Positions 54,799 to 63,002 of a stretch of DNA of 64,000 bases are shown here, piece after piece. Below the pieces are notes generated by a model that saw only the letters and a list, made by a program, of their open reading frames with translations, was not told the DNA's origin and searched no databases. This DNA comes from Amycolatopsis camponoti (GTDB lineage: Bacteria > Actinomycetota > Actinomycetes > Mycobacteriales > Pseudonocardiaceae). The first letter of the stretch is position 1. Every line of letters begins with the position of its first letter. The position numbers were made by a program, and so were the translations under genes. The stretch is from the NCBI RefSeq assembly GCF_902497555.1, contig NZ_CABVGP010000001.1, positions 3,762,501 through 3,826,500 on the forward strand. The letters run 5' to 3'.

Positions 54799-55602
54799 TT
54801 AGTCTTTGACGGCGCCGCTGGTCAGCCCGGCGACGACGTACCGCTGGGCCACGACGAGCAGGACGGCCGCGGGGACCGCGGCGAGGACGGCGGTGGCCAT
54901 GATCCCGTTCCAGTCGGCGGACTGGTTGCCGACGAACCGGTAGATGCCCACGGTGATGGGCTCGAACGACTGCCCGGTGGTGAGGGTGACGGCGAAGAGG
55001 AAGTCCGCCCAGGCGAACAGGAACGAGAAAAGCCCGGCGGTGACGAGCGCGTTGCGGCTGACCGGGAGGATGATCGAGCGGAACGTCCGCCAGTGGCCGG
55101 CACCGTCCACTCGCGACGCTTCGGTGAGCTCCCGTGGCACGGAGATCATGAACGCCCGCAACAGGAGGATGGCGAACGGGATCGTCGCGGTCGAGTCGGC
55201 GAGCACCAGTCCGAGGTAGTTGTCGATCAGGCCGAGGTTGCCGAACACCGTGTAGAGCGCGTTCGCCATCACGATCCCGGGGATCATCTGCACGATGAGC
55301 AGCACGAACACCAGCACCGGCCCGCCACGGACCTTCAGCTGGGCCAGCGCGTACGACGCCGGCGCGGCGATCACCAGCGACACGAGCACGGTGCCGAGGG
55401 CGACGACGACGCTGGAGAGCAGGTGCGGCCCCTGGGAGGACAACGCTTTGCGATAACCGTCCAGGGTGCCGTCGACGGGCACGAACGCCGGGTCCGGGCG
55501 CAGCAGCGCGCCGCTGGGCTGCAGGGAGGCGTTGACCATCCAGTACAGCGGGAACAGCAGGACCGCGACGATCAGGACGCCGAACACCGTCCGGGCTTTC
55601 AC
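54799..55602 (-). CDS. sugar ABC transporter permease (MalG type)
   Basis: A 267-residue CUT1-family permease with six transmembrane segments and the EAA loop RELTEASRVDGAGHWRTFRSIILP. Partners the MalF-type subunit. GTG start overlaps the preceding stop (GTGA, 55599-55602). Confidence 0.95.
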   Translation of the reverse strand: MKARTVFGVLIVAVLLFPLYWMVNASLQPSGALLRPDPAFVPVDGTLDGYRKALSSQGPHLLSSVVVALGTVLVSLVIAAPASYALAQLKVRGGPVLVFVLLIVQMIPGIVMANALYTVFGNLGLIDNYLGLVLADSTATIPFAILLLRAFMISVPRELTEASRVDGAGHWRTFRSIILPVSRNALVTAGLFSFLFAWADFLFAVTLTTGQSFEPITVGIYRFVGNQSADWNGIMATAVLAAVPAAVLLVVAQRYVVAGLTSGAVKD

Positions 55603-56537
55603 GCCGCCGCCTCGGCCAGGGTCGCCTTCGCCGAGCGCAGGTACAGCAGCCCGAACGCCGTCGCCACCAGGATGAGGACGTTGCCGACGGCGGCGCCCTG
55701 CCCGAACGCGAAGTCCCCGAAGCTCAATCGGTAGGACCACGTCGTGAGCGTCTGGGTCGCGTTGGCCGGCCCGCCGCCGGTGACGACCATGATCACGTCG
55801 AACACCTTGATCGTGTAGACCAGCCCGAGCATGAGCACGATCCCGGTGACCGGCCGCAGCAGCGGCCAGGTGACGTGCCGGAACCGCTGCCACGGGCCCG
55901 CGCCGTCCAGCGACGCGGCTTCGTAGAGCGACGCGGGGATCGCGCGCAGCCCGCCGTGCAGGATCACCAGGTTGAACGGGATGCCGATCCAGATGTTGGT
56001 GAGGATCACCGCGGGCAGTGCCCAGCCGGTGCTGCTCAGCCACGGCACCGCGTCCAGGCCCACGAGCCGCAGGGCCGCGTTCAGCACGCCGTGGTCCTCG
56101 TCGAACATCCACCGCCAGACCGCACCGCTGACCACCAGCGGCAGCAACCAGGGCAGCAGGAGCAGCGACCGCAGCAGCGCGCTGCCGAGGAAGCGGCCGC
56201 TGAAGAAGACCGCGAGTGCGAGGCCGATGCCGAACTGGAAGACGAGCGAGCCGGCGGTGAACAGGACGGTGTTGACGACCGCCGTCGAGAAGAGCGGGTT
56301 GTCGAAGACGGCGGCGTAGTTGGCGAAGCCGACGAAGGGAGCTTCGCCGGTGTAAAACGACTTCACCGTGTAGTCCTGGGTGCTCATCACGACGTTCGCG
56401 GCGAGCGGGTAGCCGAAGAACACGACGATGTAGGCCAAAGCCGGAAGCAGGAACAGCCACGCGGAGAACCGGTTGTCCCGCCGGGGTTTCCGGCCGGCGC
56501 GGGGAGGTGCCGCGACGGCCGGGGCCACCAGCGTCAC
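55599..56537 (-). CDS. sugar ABC transporter permease (MalF type)
   Basis: A 312-residue CUT1-family permease with a charged N-terminal tail, six or seven transmembrane helices and the EAA loop PASLYEAASLDGAGPWQRFRHVTWP. GTG start overlaps the binding-protein stop (GTGA, 56534-56537), so translation of the three genes is coupled. No ATPase gene is in the operon; a shared MsiK-type ATPase elsewhere is the usual solution in actinomycetes. Confidence 0.95.
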   Translation of the reverse strand: MTLVAPAVAAPPRAGRKPRRDNRFSAWLFLLPALAYIVVFFGYPLAANVVMSTQDYTVKSFYTGEAPFVGFANYAAVFDNPLFSTAVVNTVLFTAGSLVFQFGIGLALAVFFSGRFLGSALLRSLLLLPWLLPLVVSGAVWRWMFDEDHGVLNAALRLVGLDAVPWLSSTGWALPAVILTNIWIGIPFNLVILHGGLRAIPASLYEAASLDGAGPWQRFRHVTWPLLRPVTGIVLMLGLVYTIKVFDVIMVVTGGGPANATQTLTTWSYRLSFGDFAFGQGAAVGNVLILVATAFGLLYLRSAKATLAEAAA

Positions 56538-57763
56538 GAACCGCTCGCCTGCTGTGCGGCCTTCAACGCCTGGTCGGCGGGCTGCTTCCCGGTCAGGGCC
56601 GCCTGCAGCGCGTCGGCCAGCGCCTGGGACACCTTCGGGTACTTCTCGCCGAGTTCGGCGGTGCGGGAGCGGGCGGTGCCGACCTCGTCGACGAACGCCT
56701 GCATCGCCGGCTGCTCCGCGCCGAACTTGGTCGCGGCGGCCGTCTTCGACGGGATGTAGGCGTGGGCTTTGCTCCACTCGAGCATCGTCGGCTCGGAGAG
56801 GATGCAGGACAGCACCTTGCCGGCCGCCTGCTGGGCCGGGCCGCTGGTGACCGGCACGGTGCCGACCTCGCCGCCGAGCGCGACCACCGGCTTGGCGCCC
56901 GCCTGCGGCACCGGGATCGGCACGACGCCGTAGTGCAGGGATTTCTGCTCGTCGAGCCGGGCCAGGTTCCAGGACCCGTTGATCATCATCGCCGCGTTGC
57001 CGGCGACGAACTGGTCGGCGACGTCGTTCTGGTTCCACGTCACCACGGACTTCGACGCCGATCCGGCGTTCACCAGGTCCGTGACGAATTGAAGCGCTTT
57101 CACGGACTGCGCGGAGTCCAGCCGGGACAGTTCGGCGCCGTTGCTCCAGAAGAACGGGAGGAACTGCCAGGTGCCCTCTTCGGACGGGATCGCGGAGAAG
57201 GCGAGGCCGTACTTGCCGTCCTTGGTGAGCTTCGCCGCGGCGGCCTTCAGCTCGTCCCAGGTCTTCGGGGCCTCGACCCCCGCGGCGGTGAGGAGATCCT
57301 TGTTGTAGATCAGCGCGAGGCCGTTGACGCCGGGGGCGACGCCGTACACCTTGCTCTGGTAGGTCCCGGCCTTGACGATGCTCGGGTAGTAGCCGTCGGT
57401 GGTGATGCCGTAGCCGTCCAGCGGGGTCAGCGCGCCGGTCGCGGCGACCTGCTGCAGCGTCGGGTTGTCGGTGAACAGCAGGTCCGGCAGCGTCTTCGAA
57501 CTGGCGCCCTGCAGGACCTTCGGCAGCATCTGCGCGGTCGGCACGGTCTGGCGCTGGATCTTGATCCCGGTCTGGGACGCGCAGGCGTCCAGGATCTTCT
57601 GCCACGCCGCGGAACCCTGCTCGTCGGCGTAGTAGTCGAGTTCGGTGATGGAGGTGGCGGGCGCGGCACCCGAGCCGGTGGACTGGGTGGCGGGGCTGGG
57701 GCTGCAGGCGGCCAGGAGCGCGGCGCTCGCGGCCAGGATCAGGGCGCGACGGGGTAGGGACAT
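56534..57763 (-). CDS. sugar ABC transporter substrate-binding lipoprotein
   Basis: A 409-residue extracellular binding protein with lipobox LAAC after a signal peptide (RRALILAASAALLAAC), then the family 1 fold (LLTAAGVEAPKTWDELKAAAAKL; GTWQFLPFFWSNGAEL; GNAAMMINGSWNLA). AGGAGG precedes the ATG at 57763. It follows the LacI gene after 34 nt and may be read with it or from its own promoter. Confidence 0.95.
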   Translation of the reverse strand: MSLPRRALILAASAALLAACSPSPATQSTGSGAAPATSITELDYYADEQGSAAWQKILDACASQTGIKIQRQTVPTAQMLPKVLQGASSKTLPDLLFTDNPTLQQVAATGALTPLDGYGITTDGYYPSIVKAGTYQSKVYGVAPGVNGLALIYNKDLLTAAGVEAPKTWDELKAAAAKLTKDGKYGLAFSAIPSEEGTWQFLPFFWSNGAELSRLDSAQSVKALQFVTDLVNAGSASKSVVTWNQNDVADQFVAGNAAMMINGSWNLARLDEQKSLHYGVVPIPVPQAGAKPVVALGGEVGTVPVTSGPAQQAAGKVLSCILSEPTMLEWSKAHAYIPSKTAAATKFGAEQPAMQAFVDEVGTARSRTAELGEKYPKVSQALADALQAALTGKQPADQALKAAQQASGS

Positions 57764-57797
57764 GGTGATCCTCCTTCGACGCTGGAGCAGAACCGGG

Positions 57798-58805
57798 TCA
57801 AGCTCGCGGCGCGGCGGTGCTGTCGCGCCGGGTGAGACGAGGTCCGAGGAGCCGGACCTCCGGAGTGGTGTGGCCGGCGAGGCGGCGCATGGTCATTTCG
57901 ACGGCCTGGGCCCCGACCTCTTCGGCCGGGATGGCGACCGTCGTGAGCGCGACGGGGTGCTGCTCGGCCATGGTGTCCGGGCAGACGGCGACGACGGAGA
58001 TGTCTTCGGGCACCCGCAGGCCGCGGTGGCGCAGGTCCGAAAGCAGCCCGGGGAGCACGGCTTCGTTGTGCACGACCAGGCCGGTCAGGTCCGGGTCGGC
58101 GGCGAGCAGGTCGTCGAGGCAGGCGCTCACGGCTTCGTAGGAGTGGGCGCACGGCCGGTTCGTCGCCCGGACGCCGTGGCTCTTCGCGGCGTCGTCGAAC
58201 CCGCGCAGGAACCGCGTCGCGTAGCTCGTGCCGCGCCGGTAGACCGCGGGGGAGGGACCGATCAGCGCGACCGAGCGGTGGCCGAGCTCGGCCAGGTGCG
58301 CGACGCACGCCGAGCCGGCGGCGGTGAAGTCCAGGTCGACGCAGCTCAGGCCGGCCGGGTGGTCGGGCACGCCGATGAGCACCACCGGCAGGTCGAGCGC
58401 GATGAGCATCGGCACCCGCGGGTCGGCGGCTTCGACGTCCATCACCATCAGCGCGTCGGCGATCGCCGACGACGCCACCCGCTGCAGCGCGGCGGGGCCT
58501 TCGTCCTTGGTGAGCAGCAGCAGGTCGTGGTCGTGCGCGCGGGCCGCGGTGACCGCCGCGGCGACGAACTGCATGACCACGGCGACGTTGAGGTCCGTGC
58601 GCAGCGGCACGACCAGGGCGAGCACGTTCGTCTTGCTGCTGGCGAGCGCGCGGGCCCCGGCGTGCGGGTGGTACCCGAGCTTGCGGATACTCTCCTCGAC
58701 CAACCGGCGGGTTTTCGGTGAGATCGAACGCTTGCCGCTGATCACGTACGACACCGTGCTGGGTGCCACGCCCGCCGCCGTGGCGACGTCGTTGATCGTG
58801 ACCAC
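57798..58805 (-). CDS. LacI-family transcriptional regulator
   Basis: A 335-residue LacI/GalR repressor: HTH INDVATAAGVAPSTVSYVISGKRSISPKTRRLV and hinge LGYHPHAGARALAS, then a periplasmic-binding-like domain. GTG at 58805 has AGGAGG 6 nt upstream. It heads the ABC importer/GH31 genes and is divergent from the GH3 gene. Two GTCGAA-N4-TTCGAC-type sites in the 348-nt intergenic region, one near each promoter, are its likely operators, with relief by the imported sugar. Confidence 0.94.
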   Translation of the reverse strand: MVTINDVATAAGVAPSTVSYVISGKRSISPKTRRLVEESIRKLGYHPHAGARALASSKTNVLALVVPLRTDLNVAVVMQFVAAAVTAARAHDHDLLLLTKDEGPAALQRVASSAIADALMVMDVEAADPRVPMLIALDLPVVLIGVPDHPAGLSCVDLDFTAAGSACVAHLAELGHRSVALIGPSPAVYRRGTSYATRFLRGFDDAAKSHGVRATNRPCAHSYEAVSACLDDLLAADPDLTGLVVHNEAVLPGLLSDLRHRGLRVPEDISVVAVCPDTMAEQHPVALTTVAIPAEEVGAQAVEMTMRRLAGHTTPEVRLLGPRLTRRDSTAAPRA

Positions 58806-58841
58806 GGGCGGCCTCCTGGGGACGTGACGGAGCGGAACTCT

Positions 58842-58857
58842 GTCGAAGCGCATCGAC
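58842..58857. promoter_or_regulatory. LacI operator upstream of lacI
   Basis: GTCGAA-GCGC-ATCGAC, one arm mismatch from the perfect form; 37 nt before the lacI start, suiting autoregulation of lacI and the importer genes. Confidence 0.6.
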
Positions 58858-59119
58858 GATGGCACGAAGGTAAGGGACACCCGCTCGAAACACAAGCAGA
58901 ATTCGCCGTCGGAAGATATTCGATTCGCATTCGACGACAAACGGTCGTGTCGAAACTGTCGAACGCGCCTGATAGGGGATCTTCCCGCAGCTCAAGGCGC
59001 AGTTCTGGAAGCCCGTCGGACTTCCTGGGCGCGCTCCCAGGAAGTCTTGACCTCGTGCTCACACGACTGTAATAGTCGTCCCCATCCTCACCTTCGACGC
59101 GAATGTTCCGCGCCGCACT

Positions 59120-59135
59120 GTCGAAACGATTCGAC
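59120..59135. promoter_or_regulatory. LacI operator upstream of the GH3 gene
   Basis: GTCGAA-ACGA-TTCGAC, perfect 6-bp arms, 18 nt before the GTG at 59154, downstream of the candidate promoter, a roadblock position. Confidence 0.7.
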
Positions 59136-59153
59136 GAATCCGGGAGGCCGTCC

Positions 59154-62072
59154 GTGCGCCAGTCCCCGCTCCGCCGTGCCCTCGTCCCGGTGGTCGCCGC
59201 CACCCTCCTGCTGGCGCCCGCGCCGGCGCTCGCGGCACCGCCGATGCCGTTCCGCGACCCGGCGCTGCCCCTCGCCACGCGGATCGACGACCTGCTGTCC
59301 CGGCTGACCGCCGACGAGAAGATCTCGCTGCTGCACCAGTACGAACCCGCCATCCCGCGCCTGGGCATCGGCGTGTTCAAGACCGGCACCGAAGCGCTCC
59401 ACGGCGTCGCCTGGTCCACCGACTACGACAACAACGGCGCGGTCGTCAAGGCCGACGGCACCGTGTTCCCGCAAGCCATCGGCTTGGCGTCGACGTGGGA
59501 CCCGGCACTGGTGAAGGAGGTGGGCGCGGCCGTCGGGCAGGAGGCGCGTGGCTTCAACGCGCGCAACCCGACGCTGTGGGGGCTCAACCTGTGGGCGCCG
59601 GTGGTCAACCTGCTGCGCGACCCGCGGTGGGGCCGCAACGAGGAGAGCTACTCCGAGGACCCGTACCTCACAGGTGAGCTGGCGACGGCGTACGGCCGCG
59701 GGATCCAGGGCGACGACCCGAGGTACCTGCGGGCCGCGCCGACGTTGAAGCACTACCTCGCCTACAACAACGAGGTCAGCCGCGACACCAGCAACTCCTC
59801 CGTGCCGCCGAAGATCCTGCACGACTACGACGAGCAGGCGTTCAAGATCCCGCTCCAGGCCGGCGCGGCCAACGGCGTCATGCCGTCGTACAACCTGGTC
59901 AACGGGCGGCCGAACACCGTCAGCCCCGACCTCGGCGGCCTGCTGCGCAAGTGGGCGCCGCAGGACATCGCCGTCGTCAGCGACGCGGGCGCCCCGTCCA
60001 ACCTCGTCAACTCGGAGAAGTACTACGCCACCAAGGCGGAAGCGGACGCAGCGGCCATCAAGGCCGGGCTCGACAGCTTCACCGACAACGACACGAACGG
60101 CTCGATCACCGTCGAGGCCGTGAAGGAAGCGCTGGCCCGCGGGCTGCTGACCATGGCCGACGTCGAGAAGGCCGACCGGCACCTGCTGTCGCTGCGCTTC
60201 CGGCTCGGCGAGTTCGACCCGCCGGGCCGCAACCCCTACGCGAAGATCACCCCGGCGGTCATCAACTCCCCGGAGCACCAGGCGCTCGCCCGCAAGGTGG
60301 CGGACGAGCAGGTCGTCCTGCTGCGCAACACCGCGAACGCGCTTCCGCTCGACCCGGCGAAGAAGAAGGTGGCTGTCGTCGGCCCGCTGTCCGACACGCT
60401 GTACGAAGACTGGTACAGCGGCGCGATGCCGTACCGCGTCACGCCGAAGCAGGGCATCGCGGAACGGCTCGGGACCTCGGTGGCGTCGTCCGAAGGCGTC
60501 GACCGGATCGCGCTCAAGGACCTCGCCACCGGTCGCTACCTGACCGCGCCCGCGTCGCCCGGCAAGGTGACCGCGGGCGGGACCACCGCGGGGACGGCGG
60601 AGTCCTTCGACGTCTACGACTGGGGCGCGGGCAAGAACACCCTGCGTGCCGCGGCGAACGGCAAGTTCCTCGGCTACTCCGGTGGCGCCCTGGTCAACGA
60701 CGTCGACCAGCCGACCGGGTGGTTCGTGCAGCAGCAGCTCAAGCTCGACCCGCAGCCCGACGGCAGCTACGTGCTCGAGTACGCGGGCAACGAGGTCACC
60801 GAGCCGTGGTTCGGCCCGAACCGCTACGCCGTCGTCGGCGCCGACGGGGTCCTCACGATCTCCGCGCCCGACGCGGCCCACGCGACGAAGTTCGGCCGCG
60901 ACGTGCTTCGCAGCGGCGTCTCCGACGCGGTCGCGGCGGCGCGGGGTGCGGACACGGCCGTCGTCGTGGTCGGCAGCATGCCGTTCATCAACGGCCGCGA
61001 GGCGAACGACCGGACGAGCACGTCGCCGGCACCGGCGCAACGGGCGCTGATCGAAGCCGTGCAGAAGGCGAACCCGCACACCGTCGTCGTGGTGGAGAAC
61101 AGCTACCCGACGACCGGCTGGGACACGCTGTCCGTGCCGGGGATCGTGTGGACGAGCCACGCGGGACAGGAGACCGGGCACGCGGTCGCCGACGTCCTGT
61201 TCGGCGACCACGACCCGACCGGACGGCTCACGCAGACCTGGTACGCGTCCGACGCGGGGCTGCCGAGCATCCTGGACTACGACATCGCGAAGACCGGGAT
61301 GACGTACCAGTACTACCGCGGGAAGCCGTTGTACCCCTTCGGGTACGGGCTGAGCTACACGAACTTCCGGTACGGCTCGGTGCACGCGGTCCGCGCCGGC
61401 TCTTCGGTCCAGGTAAGTGTGGACGTGACCAACACGGGCGCGCGGTCCGGGACCGACGTCGTCCAGCTGTATTCGAAGGCGGCCGGCGTGCAGCGGTTGC
61501 GGGACTTCACCCGCGTGACGCTCAAGCCGCACGAAACACGCTCGGTGAAGTTCTCCGTGCCGGTGGCGGACCTGGCGTCGTGGAACGCCTCGCTCGGCCG
61601 GTCCGCGGTCGAGCAGGGTACTTATGACTTCGCGGTGGGCCGCAACGCTTCCGACCTCTCCGCGGCGCAGCCGGTGTTCGTTCCGGGGGAGCGGATCCCG
61701 CCGCGCGACCTGAGCCGTACCACCCCGGCGCAGAACTTCGACGACTACTCGGGGACGACGCTGACCGACACGTCGAAGACCGCCGGGACATCGGTCGCGG
61801 CCACGGCCGGGAGCTGGCTGGCCTACCGGGACGTCGCGCTCTCCGGCCCGTCGCGGTTCGCGGCCTCGGTGTCCACAGTGGACTCGGCGCGCGTGACGGT
61901 CCGCCTGGACTCCCCGACCGGCCAGGTCTTGGGCACGGCGACGGTGTCGTCCACCGGGGATCGGTACGCGTACACGATGGTGACGGCCCCGCTGGCGAAG
62001 GCGACCGGCCGCCACGACGTGTACCTGACCTTCGACGGGCCGGTGAACCTGGCGGCGTTCTCCCTGCGGTGA
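59154..62072 (+). CDS. secreted multidomain GH3 beta-glycosidase
   Basis: A 972-residue exported enzyme. Signal peptide: RRALVPVVAATLLLAPAPALA. GH3 N-domain with the KH (LKHYL) and nucleophile VVSDAGAPS segments, then the GH3 C-domain, which is interrupted at about residues 445-585 by a beta-trefoil-like insert (LKDLATGRYLTA; LRAAANGKFLGYSGG). Next come a fibronectin-III-like domain (SVDVTNTGARSGTDVVQLY) and a C-terminal CBM6-like domain of 115 residues. This order resembles beta-xylosidase/glucosidase enzymes of plant polymer degradation. GTG at 59154 has GGAGG 6 nt upstream. Paired with the importer and GH31 genes through a common LacI site. Confidence 0.93.
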   Translation: MRQSPLRRALVPVVAATLLLAPAPALAAPPMPFRDPALPLATRIDDLLSRLTADEKISLLHQYEPAIPRLGIGVFKTGTEALHGVAWSTDYDNNGAVVKADGTVFPQAIGLASTWDPALVKEVGAAVGQEARGFNARNPTLWGLNLWAPVVNLLRDPRWGRNEESYSEDPYLTGELATAYGRGIQGDDPRYLRAAPTLKHYLAYNNEVSRDTSNSSVPPKILHDYDEQAFKIPLQAGAANGVMPSYNLVNGRPNTVSPDLGGLLRKWAPQDIAVVSDAGAPSNLVNSEKYYATKAEADAAAIKAGLDSFTDNDTNGSITVEAVKEALARGLLTMADVEKADRHLLSLRFRLGEFDPPGRNPYAKITPAVINSPEHQALARKVADEQVVLLRNTANALPLDPAKKKVAVVGPLSDTLYEDWYSGAMPYRVTPKQGIAERLGTSVASSEGVDRIALKDLATGRYLTAPASPGKVTAGGTTAGTAESFDVYDWGAGKNTLRAAANGKFLGYSGGALVNDVDQPTGWFVQQQLKLDPQPDGSYVLEYAGNEVTEPWFGPNRYAVVGADGVLTISAPDAAHATKFGRDVLRSGVSDAVAAARGADTAVVVVGSMPFINGREANDRTSTSPAPAQRALIEAVQKANPHTVVVVENSYPTTGWDTLSVPGIVWTSHAGQETGHAVADVLFGDHDPTGRLTQTWYASDAGLPSILDYDIAKTGMTYQYYRGKPLYPFGYGLSYTNFRYGSVHAVRAGSSVQVSVDVTNTGARSGTDVVQLYSKAAGVQRLRDFTRVTLKPHETRSVKFSVPVADLASWNASLGRSAVEQGTYDFAVGRNASDLSAAQPVFVPGERIPPRDLSRTTPAQNFDDYSGTTLTDTSKTAGTSVAATAGSWLAYRDVALSGPSRFAASVSTVDSARVTVRLDSPTGQVLGTATVSSTGDRYAYTMVTAPLAKATGRHDVYLTFDGPVNLAAFSLR
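61871..61883. repeat. GTCC-ACA-GTGGAC motif variant
   Basis: GTCCACAGTGGAC, a perfect palindrome but for the centre, in the CBM6-like part of the GH3 gene (V-S-T-V-D, rare ACA codon). Confidence 0.35.
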
Positions 62073-62888
62073 CTAGGGTTTCCGGCCGACCCCGGCGTAC
62101 GGGAGCGCGTTGATCGCCGGGTCGTCGGACATGTCGCCGGCGCCTTCCGGCTTCCACATCGCGCAGCCGACCACGCCCGGCTCGACCATCTCGAAGCCGT
62201 CGAAGAAGGCGAGCACCTCGTCGTGCGTGCGGGGGACCGGCTGGTTCTGCTGGTCCTGGTTGCTCTTGTACACCTCGACCGCCTCGTCGAGGCGCCCCGC
62301 CTCGGAGTCCGCCGCGACGTGCGTCACGGCCAGGAAACTGCCCGGGGCCAGCCGGTCGCGGTAGTGGGACAGGATGCTCGCCGGGTCCCACGAGTCCGGC
62401 ACGAAGTGCAGCAGCAGCAACATGAACACGCCGACCGGCCGGTCCAGGTCCAGCAGCTTGCCCGCACCGGCGAAGATGTCGTTGACGTCGCGCAGGTCGG
62501 CCTGCAGCACCAGGCAGTTTTCGTTGTCCTGCAGCAGCAGTTCGCTGTGCGCGACGGCCACCGGCTCGCGGTCGACGTACACCACGCGGCACGACGGGTC
62601 GGCCTGCTGGACGATCTCGTGCAGGTTGCCCACGGTCGGGATACCGGATCCGATGTCCAGGAACTGCCGGACGCCGGAGTCGACCATGAACTTGGCCGCG
62701 CGGCGCAGGAACGCGCGGTTGAGGCGGGCGGCGTCGCGCACGCCCGGCATGATCTTGAGGATCTGCTCCCCGAGCGCCCGGTCGGCGGCGAAGTTGTGGT
62801 CGCCGTCGAGCCAGAAGTCGTACACCCGCGCCGGGTTCGGCACCGTGGTGTCGATCTCCGGCGGTACCCAGCTCAGTTCCCCGGTCAC
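62073..62888 (-). CDS. SAM-dependent methyltransferase (DUF574 family)
   Basis: A 271-residue protein of the actinobacterial DUF574/Methyltransf_19 family: PNPARVYDFWLDGDHNFAADR at the N-terminus, the SAM motif QFLDIGSGIPTVGN, and D of YVDREPVAV. Members are numerous in actinomycetes and mostly of unknown substrate. GTG at 62888 has GGGAGG 4 nt upstream; GTG 62900 is in frame but lacks a good site. Its stop directly abuts the converging GH3 stop. Confidence 0.9.
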   Translation of the reverse strand: MTGELSWVPPEIDTTVPNPARVYDFWLDGDHNFAADRALGEQILKIMPGVRDAARLNRAFLRRAAKFMVDSGVRQFLDIGSGIPTVGNLHEIVQQADPSCRVVYVDREPVAVAHSELLLQDNENCLVLQADLRDVNDIFAGAGKLLDLDRPVGVFMLLLLHFVPDSWDPASILSHYRDRLAPGSFLAVTHVAADSEAGRLDEAVEVYKSNQDQQNQPVPRTHDEVLAFFDGFEMVEPGVVGCAMWKPEGAGDMSDDPAINALPYAGVGRKP

Positions 62889-63002
62889 GGGACCTCCCAC
62901 CCTCGCTCAAGACGCCCGCTCGAGACGACGGATTGTAGCGCCATCGTCCGTTCGTGTGGACCCGCGCTCGGCGCGCACACCGTCCCGTTAGTGTGACGCG
63001 AC

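Larger units (their letters stand above)
58806..59153. other. 348-bp divergent intergenic region between lacI and the GH3 gene
   Basis: No gene is supported here. It holds two LacI-type operators (58842-58857 and 59120-59135), a further direct GTCGAA repeat near 58950, an inverted repeat ACGACT-N5-AGTCGT (59063-59079), and a candidate promoter for the GH3 gene (TTGACC at 59047-59052, TAATAG at 59070-59075, 17-nt spacer). Confidence 0.7.
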
